A DNA stretch of 11,115 bases. Origin: Candidatus Sphingobacterium stercoripullorum (GTDB lineage: Bacteria; Bacteroidota; Bacteroidia; Sphingobacteriales; Sphingobacteriaceae). The stretch covers positions 1 through 11,115 of the forward strand of contig DXEZ01000066.1 of NCBI GenBank assembly GCA_019114715.1, given 5' to 3'. Below, in pieces: positions 1 to 5,869 of this stretch (position 1 is the stretch's first letter; every line of letters begins with the position of its first letter). The notes below the pieces were generated by a model, which saw only the letters and a list, made by a program, of their open reading frames with translations, had not been told where the DNA came from and made no database searches. The position numbers and the translations under genes were made by a program.

Positions 1-112
1 TCAGCTTACGCGCCTGCGCAATGGCTGCGTCTGGCGCCAGATACCGGCCTCCATCGGAGAAACTGTCCGAGGTTATGTTGACGATGCCGAAAATGATGAG
101 CGATTTATTCAT
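1..112 (-). CDS. sul2: Sulfonamide-resistant dihydropteroate synthase Sul2, N-terminal 37 codons (runs off the left edge)
   Basis: Sul2 replaces the drug-sensitive folate enzyme: it condenses p-aminobenzoate with dihydropterin pyrophosphate in the cytoplasm and is poorly inhibited by sulfonamides. Reading the minus strand from an ATG at 110-112 gives MNKSLIIFGIVNITSDSFSD, then GGRYLAPDAAIAQARKL, and base 1 is the first base of the next codon. This contains the family's pterin-site signature, normally GIxNxTPDSFSDGG, with Ser in place of Pro at residue 15 (TSDSF). The residues match my memory of the N-terminus of plasmid-borne Sul2 throughout, which a housekeeping Bacteroidota FolP would not. 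GC is about 54% by hand count (about 65% over bases 1-60), well above the neighbouring genes. The remaining ~230 residues lie outside the window, so intactness is unknown. No clear Bacteroidota promoter precedes it, and read-through from tdh is plausible. Confidence 0.9.
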   Translation of the reverse strand, partial: MNKSLIIFGIVNITSDSFSDGGRYLAPDAAIAQARKL

Positions 113-136
113 GGGGGCTTCTATAATAATAATAAT

Positions 137-163
137 CGAGCATGAGTCTCATACGGATGCTCG
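137..163. repeat. 7-bp inverted repeat in the sul2 leader
   Basis: CGAGCAT (137-143) pairs perfectly with ATGCTCG (157-163) across a 13-base loop. The loop contains a competing hairpin, ATGAG-A-CTCAT on the minus strand. On the minus strand the stem is followed by a run of ATT triplets (121-136) and then the sul2 start. The shape resembles a weak terminator, or the hairpin near the end of an IS91-like element. Which of these it is cannot be decided from sequence alone. Confidence 0.5.
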
Positions 164-754
164 GGTCGAAAGGGAATCCCCAGGCGAGTAACCTGTTTGC
201 GGTGATCCATTAGCTGGTACTTCCTCTTCATTTTTTACTGGCGCTGGCGCACTGGATGTTTTAAACCGGGGCTTGAAACCTTTCGGCGGAGCTACCTGAG
301 CCTGGTCTTTATTAGCTGGTGCTTCCTCTTCCTTTTTTACTGGCGCTGACGCACTAGATGTTTTAAAGCGGGGCTTGAAGCCTGTCGGCGGAGCTACCTG
401 AGCCTGGTCTTTATTAATTGGTGTTTCCTCCTCCTTCTTTACTGGCGCAGATGCGCTGGACGCTCTAAAACGAGGAGTAAAGCCTTTCGGTGCAGGTAAT
501 GGAGCACTTGCTTTTTGCGGATCACCTACATCCTTAGAAGCTGGTTTATTAGAACTGCGAAGAATCTCCTCTTGCTTTGTTTTAAGAGGAAAGAGTTTCC
601 TTAAACCGTTAAACCAGTATTTCTTAGTGTAGTCAAAGCTTTTGGGTCCCATCGCTTCGAAATGCGCTTCGAAGTCAGAGTACAGCCTTGGCTCTTGCTT
701 TCGCAAAGCCTCCAAATCAATTTTCTTTTTATCAAAAAACTCTTGAAAATTCAT
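149..754 (-). pseudogene. Repeat-containing hypothetical protein, 3' end replaced by the sul2-side DNA
   Basis: The frame encodes 201 residues. Residues 1-60 form a charged, probably helical N-terminal region (MNFQEFFDKKKIDLEALRKQ onward, with a GPKSFDYTKKYWFNG stretch) resembling short uncharacterised proteins I associate with Bacteroidota. Residues 89-182 are a low-complexity Pro/Lys/Glu-rich tail of tandem 34-residue units starting PKGFxPRF. The third unit stops after 26 residues, and the last 19 codons (GSPQTGYSPGDSLSTRASV) read through the sul2 leader to a chance TGA. The original C-terminus is therefore lost, though the N-terminal region could still be made. The ATG at 752-754 is 39 bp after the tdh stop, which suggests one operon. 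A GAGGAG lies 15 bases before the start, too far for ordinary pairing. There is no signal peptide or membrane segment. Function unknown. Confidence 0.7.
209..490 (-). repeat. Tandem 102-bp coding repeats, two full copies and one cut copy
   Basis: Copies lie at 389-490, 287-388 and 209-286 (cut after 78 bases). Each encodes a 34-residue unit with PxGFxPRF at its start, APVKKEEE in the middle and KDQAQVAP at its end. Copies 2 and 3 are the most alike (PTGFKPRFKTSSASAP against PKGFKPRFKTSSAPAP), so they probably come from the most recent duplication. Such repeats can change number by slippage. Confidence 0.9.
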
Positions 755-793
755 TTAGCCTTGATTTTACTCCTCGTGTTTAAAATATTTTAG

Positions 794-1741
794 CTATAGC
801 AATTTAGCAATATTTTCTAACATATCCTTTGTCATTGAATCTAAATCAAACTCGGGCTTCCAACCCCAGTCGTTGCGCGCAAAACTATCATCGATACTCT
901 GTGGCCAACTGTCCGCAATTCGTTGCTTTACGTCATCAACAGCGTAAGATAATTCAAAATCAGGAATTTGCTTCTTTATACTTTCAGCCACTTCCTCAGG
1001 TGTAAAAGTCATGGCCGCTAAGTTATAGCTCGATCGGATGGAAATATTTTCTTTGGGTGCTTCCATTAATTCAATGGTTGCCCTTACTGCATCAGGCATA
1101 TACATCATGGGTAGTGCAGAATTTTCATCTAAGAATGAAGCGTAAGATTTGGATTTCAGGGCTTCAAAATAAATTTCCACTGCGTAATCAGTAGTCCCCC
1201 CTCCAGGCACCGTTTTCCATGAGATTATACCGGGATATCTAATGCTTCGAACATCCAGGTTGTGCTTATTATAATAGTATTCACAATACCTCTCACCAGC
1301 TTGTTTACTGATTCCATAAATAGTATTGGGATCCATGACGCCGTATTGTGGGCAATTAACCTTGGACGAATTCGGTCCAAAGGCAGCAATCGAGCTTGGC
1401 CAGAAAACACGGCTAACCCCGAATTCAACTGCTAAATCTAAAACATTAAAAAGCCCTTCCATGTTTAAATCCCAAGCTTTCTTAGGGTACTTTTCTGCCG
1501 TAGCAGACAACATCGCAGCTAATGCATAGACTTGAGTCGGCTTATATTGTTCAAAAAGTGCTCGTAGAGAGCTTTTATCTAGGATATCTTGAACATAAAA
1601 AACCTCGTTTTGATTTTTGTTTTTGGGCTCGTTTAAATCGGTAGTAATTACATTTTCCGCCCCATATTTATTCCTTAAAGTAATAGCCAATTCGGTTCCG
1701 ATCTGACCATTTGCCCCTAAAATTATTATGCGCTCTTTCAT
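794..1741 (-). CDS. tdh: L-threonine 3-dehydrogenase, short-chain (SDR/epimerase-like) type
   Basis: This enzyme oxidises L-threonine to 2-amino-3-ketobutyrate with NAD+, the first step of threonine conversion to glycine and acetyl-CoA, in the cytoplasm. The 315 residues match the length of the epimerase-like bacterial enzymes (Flavobacterium frigidimaris and Cupriavidus types), not the zinc enzyme of E. coli. Visible features are the Rossmann motif GANGQIG (9-15), Asp35 at the end of the second strand, which favours NAD+ over NADP+, the serine segment PSSIAAFG (115-122), the catalytic Tyr142-x3-Lys146 (YGISK), and GGGTTDYAVEIY (180-191), which I associate with this subfamily. The ATG at 1739-1741 directly follows a -7 promoter element. 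The next gene begins 39 bp downstream, so the two probably share a transcript. A general NAD-dependent epimerase is the alternative but less likely. Confidence 0.87.
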   Translation of the reverse strand: MKERIIILGANGQIGTELAITLRNKYGAENVITTDLNEPKNKNQNEVFYVQDILDKSSLRALFEQYKPTQVYALAAMLSATAEKYPKKAWDLNMEGLFNVLDLAVEFGVSRVFWPSSIAAFGPNSSKVNCPQYGVMDPNTIYGISKQAGERYCEYYYNKHNLDVRSIRYPGIISWKTVPGGGTTDYAVEIYFEALKSKSYASFLDENSALPMMYMPDAVRATIELMEAPKENISIRSSYNLAAMTFTPEEVAESIKKQIPDFELSYAVDDVKQRIADSWPQSIDDSFARNDWGWKPEFDLDSMTKDMLENIAKLL

Positions 1742-1745
1742 AGAG

Positions 1746-1753
1746 CAAAGATA
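1746..1753 (-). promoter_or_regulatory. Bacteroidota -7 element of tdh, almost abutting the start codon
   Basis: TATCTTTG on the minus strand matches the consensus TAnnTTTG fully and ends four bases before the ATG. The usual start point, a few bases after this box, would fall at or next to the ATG. No well-spaced TTG -33 element is seen; the nearest TTTG is about 29 bases upstream, which is too far. Confidence 0.45.
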
Positions 1754-1810
1754 GTTTTTTTATTAAAACTACCGGCATTTTTCAAATACAAAACCCAAGT
1801 ATGTCCTACA

Positions 1811-1859
1811 TAAAAAGAGGCTCCCTATTTTATAGTTATAAAATAATAAAGGAACCTCT
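1811..1859 (-). terminator. Rho-independent terminator after the lipoprotein gene
   Basis: On the minus strand a stem of AGAGGTTCC with GGAGCCTCT (arms 1851-1859 and 1816-1824, one mismatch) encloses a second perfect stem, TATTTTATA with TATAAAATA (1826-1845). It is followed by TTTTT. It starts 16 bases after the lipoprotein stop and separates that gene from tdh. Confidence 0.85.
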
Positions 1860-1874
1860 ACACAATACCAATGG

Positions 1875-2699
1875 TTATTTAATTTTTTCCAACAAGTAAG
1901 CGTCTGCCAACTCGCCAGTAATAGCGTTACCTTCTTGATCTAACATTAAAAGGCTTCCCTCTTGCACTTGAAATAACATCTTCTCATCCTCGGTAGCTAG
2001 AACGATACGGTTTCCGTCATCAGACCACTCCATTTCACCCTCCATATCCATCAATGCACTTTCTTTTCCTAAATATTCTGCGTTTACAGTAAACTTTCCA
2101 TCTGTTTCTAAAATGACAGTTGTTTTTATACCTTCACAATCTGCACACGGCAAAACACCTTCATACGTACCATTCCAATCCAGGGAATTGTATGAATTAT
2201 GTTCGTCTGCAAAAAGAGGTCCTTCATTGGGGCTTAAAACCACTTCACCTTCTTCACTTTTAGAAACTATTATCATTAAAAAGGGTCTAGAAGTAAAGCT
2301 CTGCTCCTCTCCCTTTAACACATTGAAGTTAAATGAAAGCTGTCCATCAACTTTTTCTAAACTAACCGGCACGATTTCGGTTTTAATATCCGTTTCCTTT
2401 TGATCGGCAACAATTACAAATTCTTGAGAAAAATCTATCTCAGTAGGTTTACCCTCTGCTCCCATAGTTGTTGCCATACCAAAGTAATGATCAAACTCTT
2501 CCTGTGAAACGATTTTTACAGGAACAGTATTTTCAACATCGTTTTTAATAAAGTAGTTTTCTGCTATTTTATATGCAACATCTACTGTTGAGGCCTCTTG
2601 GCTATCTTCACTTTCACTTGAAGAGTTGCTACTATTACAAGCAGTAAAAAAAAGCAAGCTCAATAAAGCAATCCAAGTAATTTTATTAAATGCATTCAT
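1875..2699 (-). CDS. Lipoprotein with C-terminal NlpE-like domain
   Basis: The protein has 274 residues. Residues 1-20 form a lipoprotein signal peptide with the lipobox FTAC, the lipidated cysteine being Cys21, followed by a Ser/Glu-rich linker (22-38). Residues 40-165 form a separate domain (AENYFIKNDV..., FGMATTMG, then FVIVADQ) that I do not recognise with certainty. It resembles N-terminal regions of other Bacteroidota lipoproteins. Residues 174-272 match the NlpE family, with WNGTYEGVLPCADCEGIKT containing the Cys185-x2-Cys188 pair. E. coli NlpE is an outer-membrane lipoprotein that signals surface contact and envelope stress to CpxA and was first linked to copper tolerance. Many Bacteroidota relatives are uncharacterised, and no CpxAR-like pair is nearby. 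The gene stands alone, with its own terminator and divergent from asd. It is probably located in the periplasm or outer membrane. Confidence 0.85.
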   Translation of the reverse strand: MNAFNKITWIALLSLLFFTACNSSNSSSESEDSQEASTVDVAYKIAENYFIKNDVENTVPVKIVSQEEFDHYFGMATTMGAEGKPTEIDFSQEFVIVADQKETDIKTEIVPVSLEKVDGQLSFNFNVLKGEEQSFTSRPFLMIIVSKSEEGEVVLSPNEGPLFADEHNSYNSLDWNGTYEGVLPCADCEGIKTTVILETDGKFTVNAEYLGKESALMDMEGEMEWSDDGNRIVLATEDEKMLFQVQEGSLLMLDQEGNAITGELADAYLLEKIK

Positions 2700-2931
2700 G
2701 ATGTATATATTAGTTCAATATTCATTTTCTTTTACGGTAATTATTTAGTTAACACCATCACATAATATGCCAAATTGAAAAATTCTGCATTTTTAAAGAC
2801 AATTATTTGCAACACCTTTCAATCCTATTGCTGAGCTGGGGAAAAGCAAAAGCTTGCACCTTCAGTGAATAACAAAAGTCAGCCAACTATAATTTTTAAC
2901 ATTTTCCACTAAACACCTAAAGTTTAATAAG

Positions 2932-2986
2932 AAACGTTTTGTATATTTGGACTTTAAATATCAAATTATCAATTAAAACGTTTTAA
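2932..2986. promoter_or_regulatory. Pair of AAACGTTT palindromes flanking the asd promoter (candidate operator)
   Basis: The first site, AAACGTTT, is at 2932-2939. The second, TTAAAACGTTTTAA, is a perfect 14-bp palindrome at 2973-2986. Their centres are 44 bp apart and bracket the -7 element and the expected start of transcription. A central CG within an A/T palindrome is typical of LacI-family operators, for example AAACGTTT at the core of PurR sites. No such regulator is encoded in the window. Confidence 0.45.
2942..2949 (+). promoter_or_regulatory. -7 element of the asd promoter
   Basis: TATATTTG matches the Bacteroidota consensus TAnnTTTG fully and lies 54 bases before the asd ATG, giving a leader of roughly 45-50 bases. 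The -33 side is weak: only a TTT at 2923-2925. Confidence 0.55.
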
Positions 2987-3003
2987 ATTTAAATTTTCGA
3001 CTT

Positions 3004-3993
3004 ATGAAAATAGCTGTAGTAGGAGCAACTGGATTAGTTGGCTCTGAAATTATCGAAGTGTTGTCTCAACGTAATTTCCCTGTCACCGAATTCATACCCG
3101 TAGCTTCAGCGCGTAGTAAGGGTAAACAGATAGATTTTAAAGGGAAAAAACACACCGTGATTACACCGGAAGAAGCTATTGAGTTAAAACCTGATGTAGC
3201 AATATTCTCTGCGGGAGGAAGCTTATCAAAGGAGTATGCTCCAAAATTCAAAGACGCAGGAATAACTGTGATTGATAATTCTTCTGCGTGGAGAATGGAT
3301 CCAAACATCAAACTAATTGTTCCGGAAGTTAACGGAAATACACTTAGTAAAGAAGACAAAATAATAGCCAACCCAAATTGCTCAACTATACAAATGGTGT
3401 TAGTTTTAAAACCATTACATGAGAAATACAAAATTAAGAGGGTAGTCGTTTCAACATATCAATCGGTCACGGGCTCTGGAGCACAAGCTGTACAACAGCT
3501 TCAGGACGAAAGGGACGGAAAGAAAGCCGATATGGCTTACCCTTATCCTATTGATCTGAATGTAATTCCCCAAATTGATGTCTTTGAAAGCAACGGGTAT
3601 ACCAAAGAAGAGATGAAGATGATCAATGAGACGAAAAAAATTCTTAACGATTACAACTTGGGAATAACTGCAACAACAGTTAGAATTCCGGTCATGGGAG
3701 GGCACTCAGAGTCAATCAATATTGAGTTCGAAAATGATTTTGACATAAAGGAAGTAAAACAGCATTTAGCCCAACAAGAGGGCATTGTTGTACAAGACAA
3801 CCCAGATGAATTATTATACCCAATGCCGTTAACAGCTCATAAAAAAGATGAGGTTTTCGTTGGCAGAATAAGAAAGGACGAGTCACAAGAAAACACGCTC
3901 AATTTATGGGTTGTAACTGACAACCTAAGGAAAGGAGCTGCAACAAACTCTGTGCAAATTGCCGAGTACTTGCACAAAAATAGCCTTTCGTAA
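3004..3993 (+). CDS. asd: Aspartate-semialdehyde dehydrogenase
   Basis: Asd reduces L-4-aspartyl phosphate to aspartate-4-semialdehyde with NADPH, the branch-point step towards lysine/diaminopimelate, methionine and threonine, in the cytoplasm. The 329 residues fit the family. Residues 7-13 (GATGLVG) are the nucleotide-binding loop, SSAWR (93-97) follows, Cys126 in NPNCSTIQ is the catalytic thiol, SVTGSGAQAV (154-163) lines the active site, and Arg227 with His234 (RIPVMGGHSE) are the substrate-binding arginine and general base. The start is supported by the normal N-terminus MKIAVVGATG; no Shine-Dalgarno is seen, as expected in this phylum. The gene stands alone, with its own promoter before it and a strong hairpin after it. 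No dap, thr or lysC genes are adjacent. I see nothing abnormal in the sequence. Confidence 0.96.
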   Translation: MKIAVVGATGLVGSEIIEVLSQRNFPVTEFIPVASARSKGKQIDFKGKKHTVITPEEAIELKPDVAIFSAGGSLSKEYAPKFKDAGITVIDNSSAWRMDPNIKLIVPEVNGNTLSKEDKIIANPNCSTIQMVLVLKPLHEKYKIKRVVVSTYQSVTGSGAQAVQQLQDERDGKKADMAYPYPIDLNVIPQIDVFESNGYTKEEMKMINETKKILNDYNLGITATTVRIPVMGGHSESINIEFENDFDIKEVKQHLAQQEGIVVQDNPDELLYPMPLTAHKKDEVFVGRIRKDESQENTLNLWVVTDNLRKGAATNSVQIAEYLHKNSLS

Positions 3994-4023
3994 AACTTGT
4001 GTTCCTATTTAATATAAAAAGCT

Positions 4024-4066
4024 CCATTGCTATTCTAATTCATGTTGAATAGCAATGGATTTTATA
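4024..4066 (+). terminator. Rho-independent terminator after asd
   Basis: CCATTGCTATTC (4024-4035) pairs perfectly with GAATAGCAATGG (4047-4058) over 12 bp, with an 11-base loop, followed by ATTTTATA. It begins 30 bases after the asd stop. An A-run just before the stem could let it work on the other strand too, but no gene arrives from that side. Confidence 0.88.
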
Positions 4067-4223
4067 CCTAAAAGCAAGAATATAGGAAGTGAATAACGGG
4101 CTTTCAAATAAACCGCACCTCGGCATCCTTCGTATTTTAAAAGACTTTCTTCCCAAGCCTATAGGTTATTAGCTTACTCGCTATAAATTAAATTATCTCT
4201 GCTACATTTACCATAGAATAGTG

Positions 4224-4264
4224 CTGTTTTCCCTGTTCCCATAAATAATAATTGGGAAAAACAG
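4224..4264. repeat. Two alternative inverted repeats upstream of the DeoR-family gene
   Basis: CTGTTTTCCC (4224-4233) pairs with GGGAAAAACAG (4254-4264) with a single bulged base. Inside it, TTCCCA (4236-4241) could instead pair with TGGGAA (4253-4258), and the two pairings exclude each other. The site ends about 60 bases before the regulator start. It could be an autoregulatory operator or a leader structure. Confidence 0.35.
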
Positions 4265-4323
4265 ATTATAAGTTTTACTTTTAAAAATTAATCTTTTACT
4301 CAACCCATATTAACACACAGAAA

Positions 4324-5067
4324 ATGTTGAAGGAAGAAAGGCAAGCATATATAATACACCAAATAAACTTACACAACAAAGTACTCTCCTCAGACCTTAG
4401 TGTCCAGCTAAATGTTTCAGAAGACACCATTCGGAGAGACCTTAATGACTTAGCTGAAAACGGACAAGTACTGAAGGTGTATGGAGGCGCACTATCTAAA
4501 TCTTTCCAATACCCCTTCCAAGAAGGTCATGTTTATGCTAAGGAAGCTAAAAAGGTGATCGCTAAAAAAGCAATAGGTCTCATCAAAAATGGCATGACTG
4601 TCCTTGCAGGTGGAGGCACAACTATGATAGAAATGGCTAGAATGGTCCCAAAAGATACACAATGTACGTTTTTCACTATTAGCCCACTTGTTGCAATGGA
4701 GCTGGCAGAGAAAGAAAGTGTTGAGGTGATATTGATGGGTGGAATCTTATCGCGAAATACAAATATAGTTTCGGGAGCTCAGGTTATTAATGAGATGTCT
4801 GAAATCAAAGTGGACCTATGTTTATTAGGAACAAATAGCCTCTCAGTGGATGAGGGAATTACAGACTCTGACTGGGAGGTTGTTCAAATAAAGAAGGCCA
4901 TGTTAAAATGTTCAAAACACGTGGCTATTTTGAGTATTGCGGAAAAGCTCAATTCCAATCAAAGGATGCGAGTGGCACCGCTAAGAGATGTTAGCTATTT
5001 AATCACAGATTTAGATAATAACCACAAAAGCTTGAAGGAATTTAAGAAGCATATTGAAGTCTTATAA
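4324..5067 (+). CDS. DeoR/GlpR-family transcriptional regulator
   Basis: The family represses sugar or nucleoside catabolic operons and is released by a phosphorylated sugar. The 247 residues have the standard two-domain plan. Residues 3-58 are a winged helix-turn-helix, with the recognition segment VSEDTIRRDLNDLAENG (31-47) and the wing KVYGGAL. Residues 75-235 are the sugar-phosphate sensor domain, with AGGGTTMIEMA (95-105), LMGG (137-140) and GTNSLSVDEGITDSDWEVVQIKKAM in two parts (169-180 and 181-193). The Asp usual at the start of the first sensor loop (DxGTT) appears to be Gly96, which could alter effector binding. No kinase, transporter or sugar-pathway gene is adjacent, so the target cannot be inferred. 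The ATG at 4324 is the first good start. The stop codon abuts that of the converging neighbour. Confidence 0.92.
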   Translation: MLKEERQAYIIHQINLHNKVLSSDLSVQLNVSEDTIRRDLNDLAENGQVLKVYGGALSKSFQYPFQEGHVYAKEAKKVIAKKAIGLIKNGMTVLAGGGTTMIEMARMVPKDTQCTFFTISPLVAMELAEKESVEVILMGGILSRNTNIVSGAQVINEMSEIKVDLCLLGTNSLSVDEGITDSDWEVVQIKKAMLKCSKHVAILSIAEKLNSNQRMRVAPLRDVSYLITDLDNNHKSLKEFKKHIEVL

Positions 5068-5826
5068 ACCTTCAAACTTCTCTTTTTCCATATGCGTGAA
5101 AGAAGCTACGGTACTAAACTCAGAACTGCGTTCTGGGTTTTTCTTGTCTATAAATTCGGTTGGTAAATATACGCCGCCCCCAATGTCTTTATAGTTTTTT
5201 ATTGCAAATTCTTGAGAATCTAGATTTGCAAGCCTTATTTCACCGGTCTCACTACTGCAGAACACAGTAACATTAAATGAGTTTCCGCTCAGGTCCTGGA
5301 TTCCATCTGCTTGGACGGGGCTAAGCTTCTCTAAATCGATAATCTTATCCTCCATTACCTTAGCATCCTGCCTGCTATTAGCGATTAAAAAAGGTAAAAA
5401 TAAGCGCTTACTATCCTCAGAAAACTGTTTTATTATCAAAGGGAAACTATTCTTTTCAAAAGAGTCCAGTTCTTCAAGTTCCTTTTTATCAACAAAAACT
5501 GTTTTCAGGTTGTTATTTTTAAAATTAAAAAGAACAACTGTCTTTTCTCCGCGATTAGAGGTCGCCTCAAAGCGAGCGTCTCCATTATTTTTATTAATGA
5601 GGAATGCACGCGATTCACTAAATTCAGGGCTCAAAGCATTCCCCTTTGCAACAAAGAGAATGTAATCGGTGATATCCCATTTTTGGATGCCACCACTGGC
5701 TTCTGAAATTAGATTCAATTCTGTTTTCTTTTCCTGGGATAAAGCGTGCTGGCTATTAAAATGGACAAACCCAATGAGCAGCAGCAACAAAATCCAAGAA
5801 TTTTTTCTGATCTTATTTTTTAGCAT
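5062..5826 (-). CDS. Secreted or periplasmic protein of unknown function
   Basis: The protein has 254 residues. A classic signal peptide occupies residues 1-30: basic start KNKIRKNS, hydrophobic core WILLLLLIGFV, and probable cleavage after ALS (28-30) before Gln31. No lipobox cysteine is seen, so it should be soluble in the periplasm or exported. The mature part alternates short hydrophobic strands with charged turns (YILFVAKGNA, FLINKNNGDARFE, TVVLFNFKNNNLKTVFVDKK), suggesting a beta-rich fold reminiscent of LolA-like lipid carriers, but I do not recognise a family and make no functional call. It has one cysteine (FCSSETGE) and no catalytic motif. The gene is monocistronic. A perfect 10-bp inverted repeat and a near-consensus -7 box lie just upstream. 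Its stop codon abuts that of the DeoR-family gene arriving from the other side. Confidence 0.75.
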   Translation of the reverse strand: MLKNKIRKNSWILLLLLIGFVHFNSQHALSQEKKTELNLISEASGGIQKWDITDYILFVAKGNALSPEFSESRAFLINKNNGDARFEATSNRGEKTVVLFNFKNNNLKTVFVDKKELEELDSFEKNSFPLIIKQFSEDSKRLFLPFLIANSRQDAKVMEDKIIDLEKLSPVQADGIQDLSGNSFNVTVFCSSETGEIRLANLDSQEFAIKNYKDIGGGVYLPTEFIDKKNPERSSEFSTVASFTHMEKEKFEGL

Positions 5827-5845
5827 AATTACGGTCTTAACAGTT

Positions 5846-5853
5846 AAAACATA
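5846..5853 (-). promoter_or_regulatory. Possible -7 element for the secreted-protein gene
   Basis: TATGTTTT on the minus strand matches seven of eight positions of TAnnTTTG, 19 bases before the ATG. The inverted repeat at 5870-5894 would lie over or just behind the -33 region. Confidence 0.3.
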
Positions 5854-5869
5854 CCTGCAATTATTCCCG

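Larger units (their letters stand above)
1..208. mobile_element. Acquired DNA carrying sul2; right boundary near 208
   Basis: Bases 1 to about 208 hold the start of sul2 and a leader of about 96 bp that I recall as the usual sequence upstream of sul2 on RSF1010-type plasmids and beside ISCR2. The right boundary is set by the native repeat gene: repeat identity holds through the Ala-Asn codons ending at 209, then stops. No transposase, terminal inverted repeat or target duplication is visible, because the other end is outside the window. sul2 is commonly mobilised by ISCR2, an IS91-like rolling-circle element that makes no target duplications. ISCR2 is therefore a reasonable but unproven carrier. 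Confidence 0.6.
2700..3003. other. 304-bp divergent intergenic region between the lipoprotein gene and asd
   Basis: The asd side (2932-3003) holds a -7 element and two AAACGTTT palindromes, listed separately. On the lipoprotein side I found no convincing TAnnTTTG box. Between about 2720 and 2930 the sequence is AT-rich with no open frame, no strong hairpin and no recognisable RNA. Neither gene has a Shine-Dalgarno sequence. Confidence 0.6.
3994..4323. other. 330-bp intergenic region between asd and the DeoR-family gene
   Basis: It holds the asd terminator (4024-4066) and a pair of overlapping inverted repeats (4224-4264), both listed separately. Between about 4070 and 4220 I see no open frame, repeat or recognisable RNA. 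No clean TAnnTTTG box was found before the regulator gene. Confidence 0.6.

Noticed and set aside
1..112. Housekeeping folP of the host
   Set aside because: The residues match Sul2 as I recall it, including TSDSF for the usual TPDSF, and the GC content is well above that of the native genes.
209..490. Possible CRISPR array or minisatellite without coding role
   Set aside because: The repeats are contiguous, have no unique spacers, are 102 bp (a multiple of three) and preserve an open frame.
2113..2403. 96-codon plus-strand open frame
   Set aside because: It is antisense to the NlpE-like lipoprotein gene, whose frame has clear domain motifs.
3066..3431. 121-codon minus-strand open frame
   Set aside because: It lies wholly inside asd on the opposite strand and has no protein-like features of its own.
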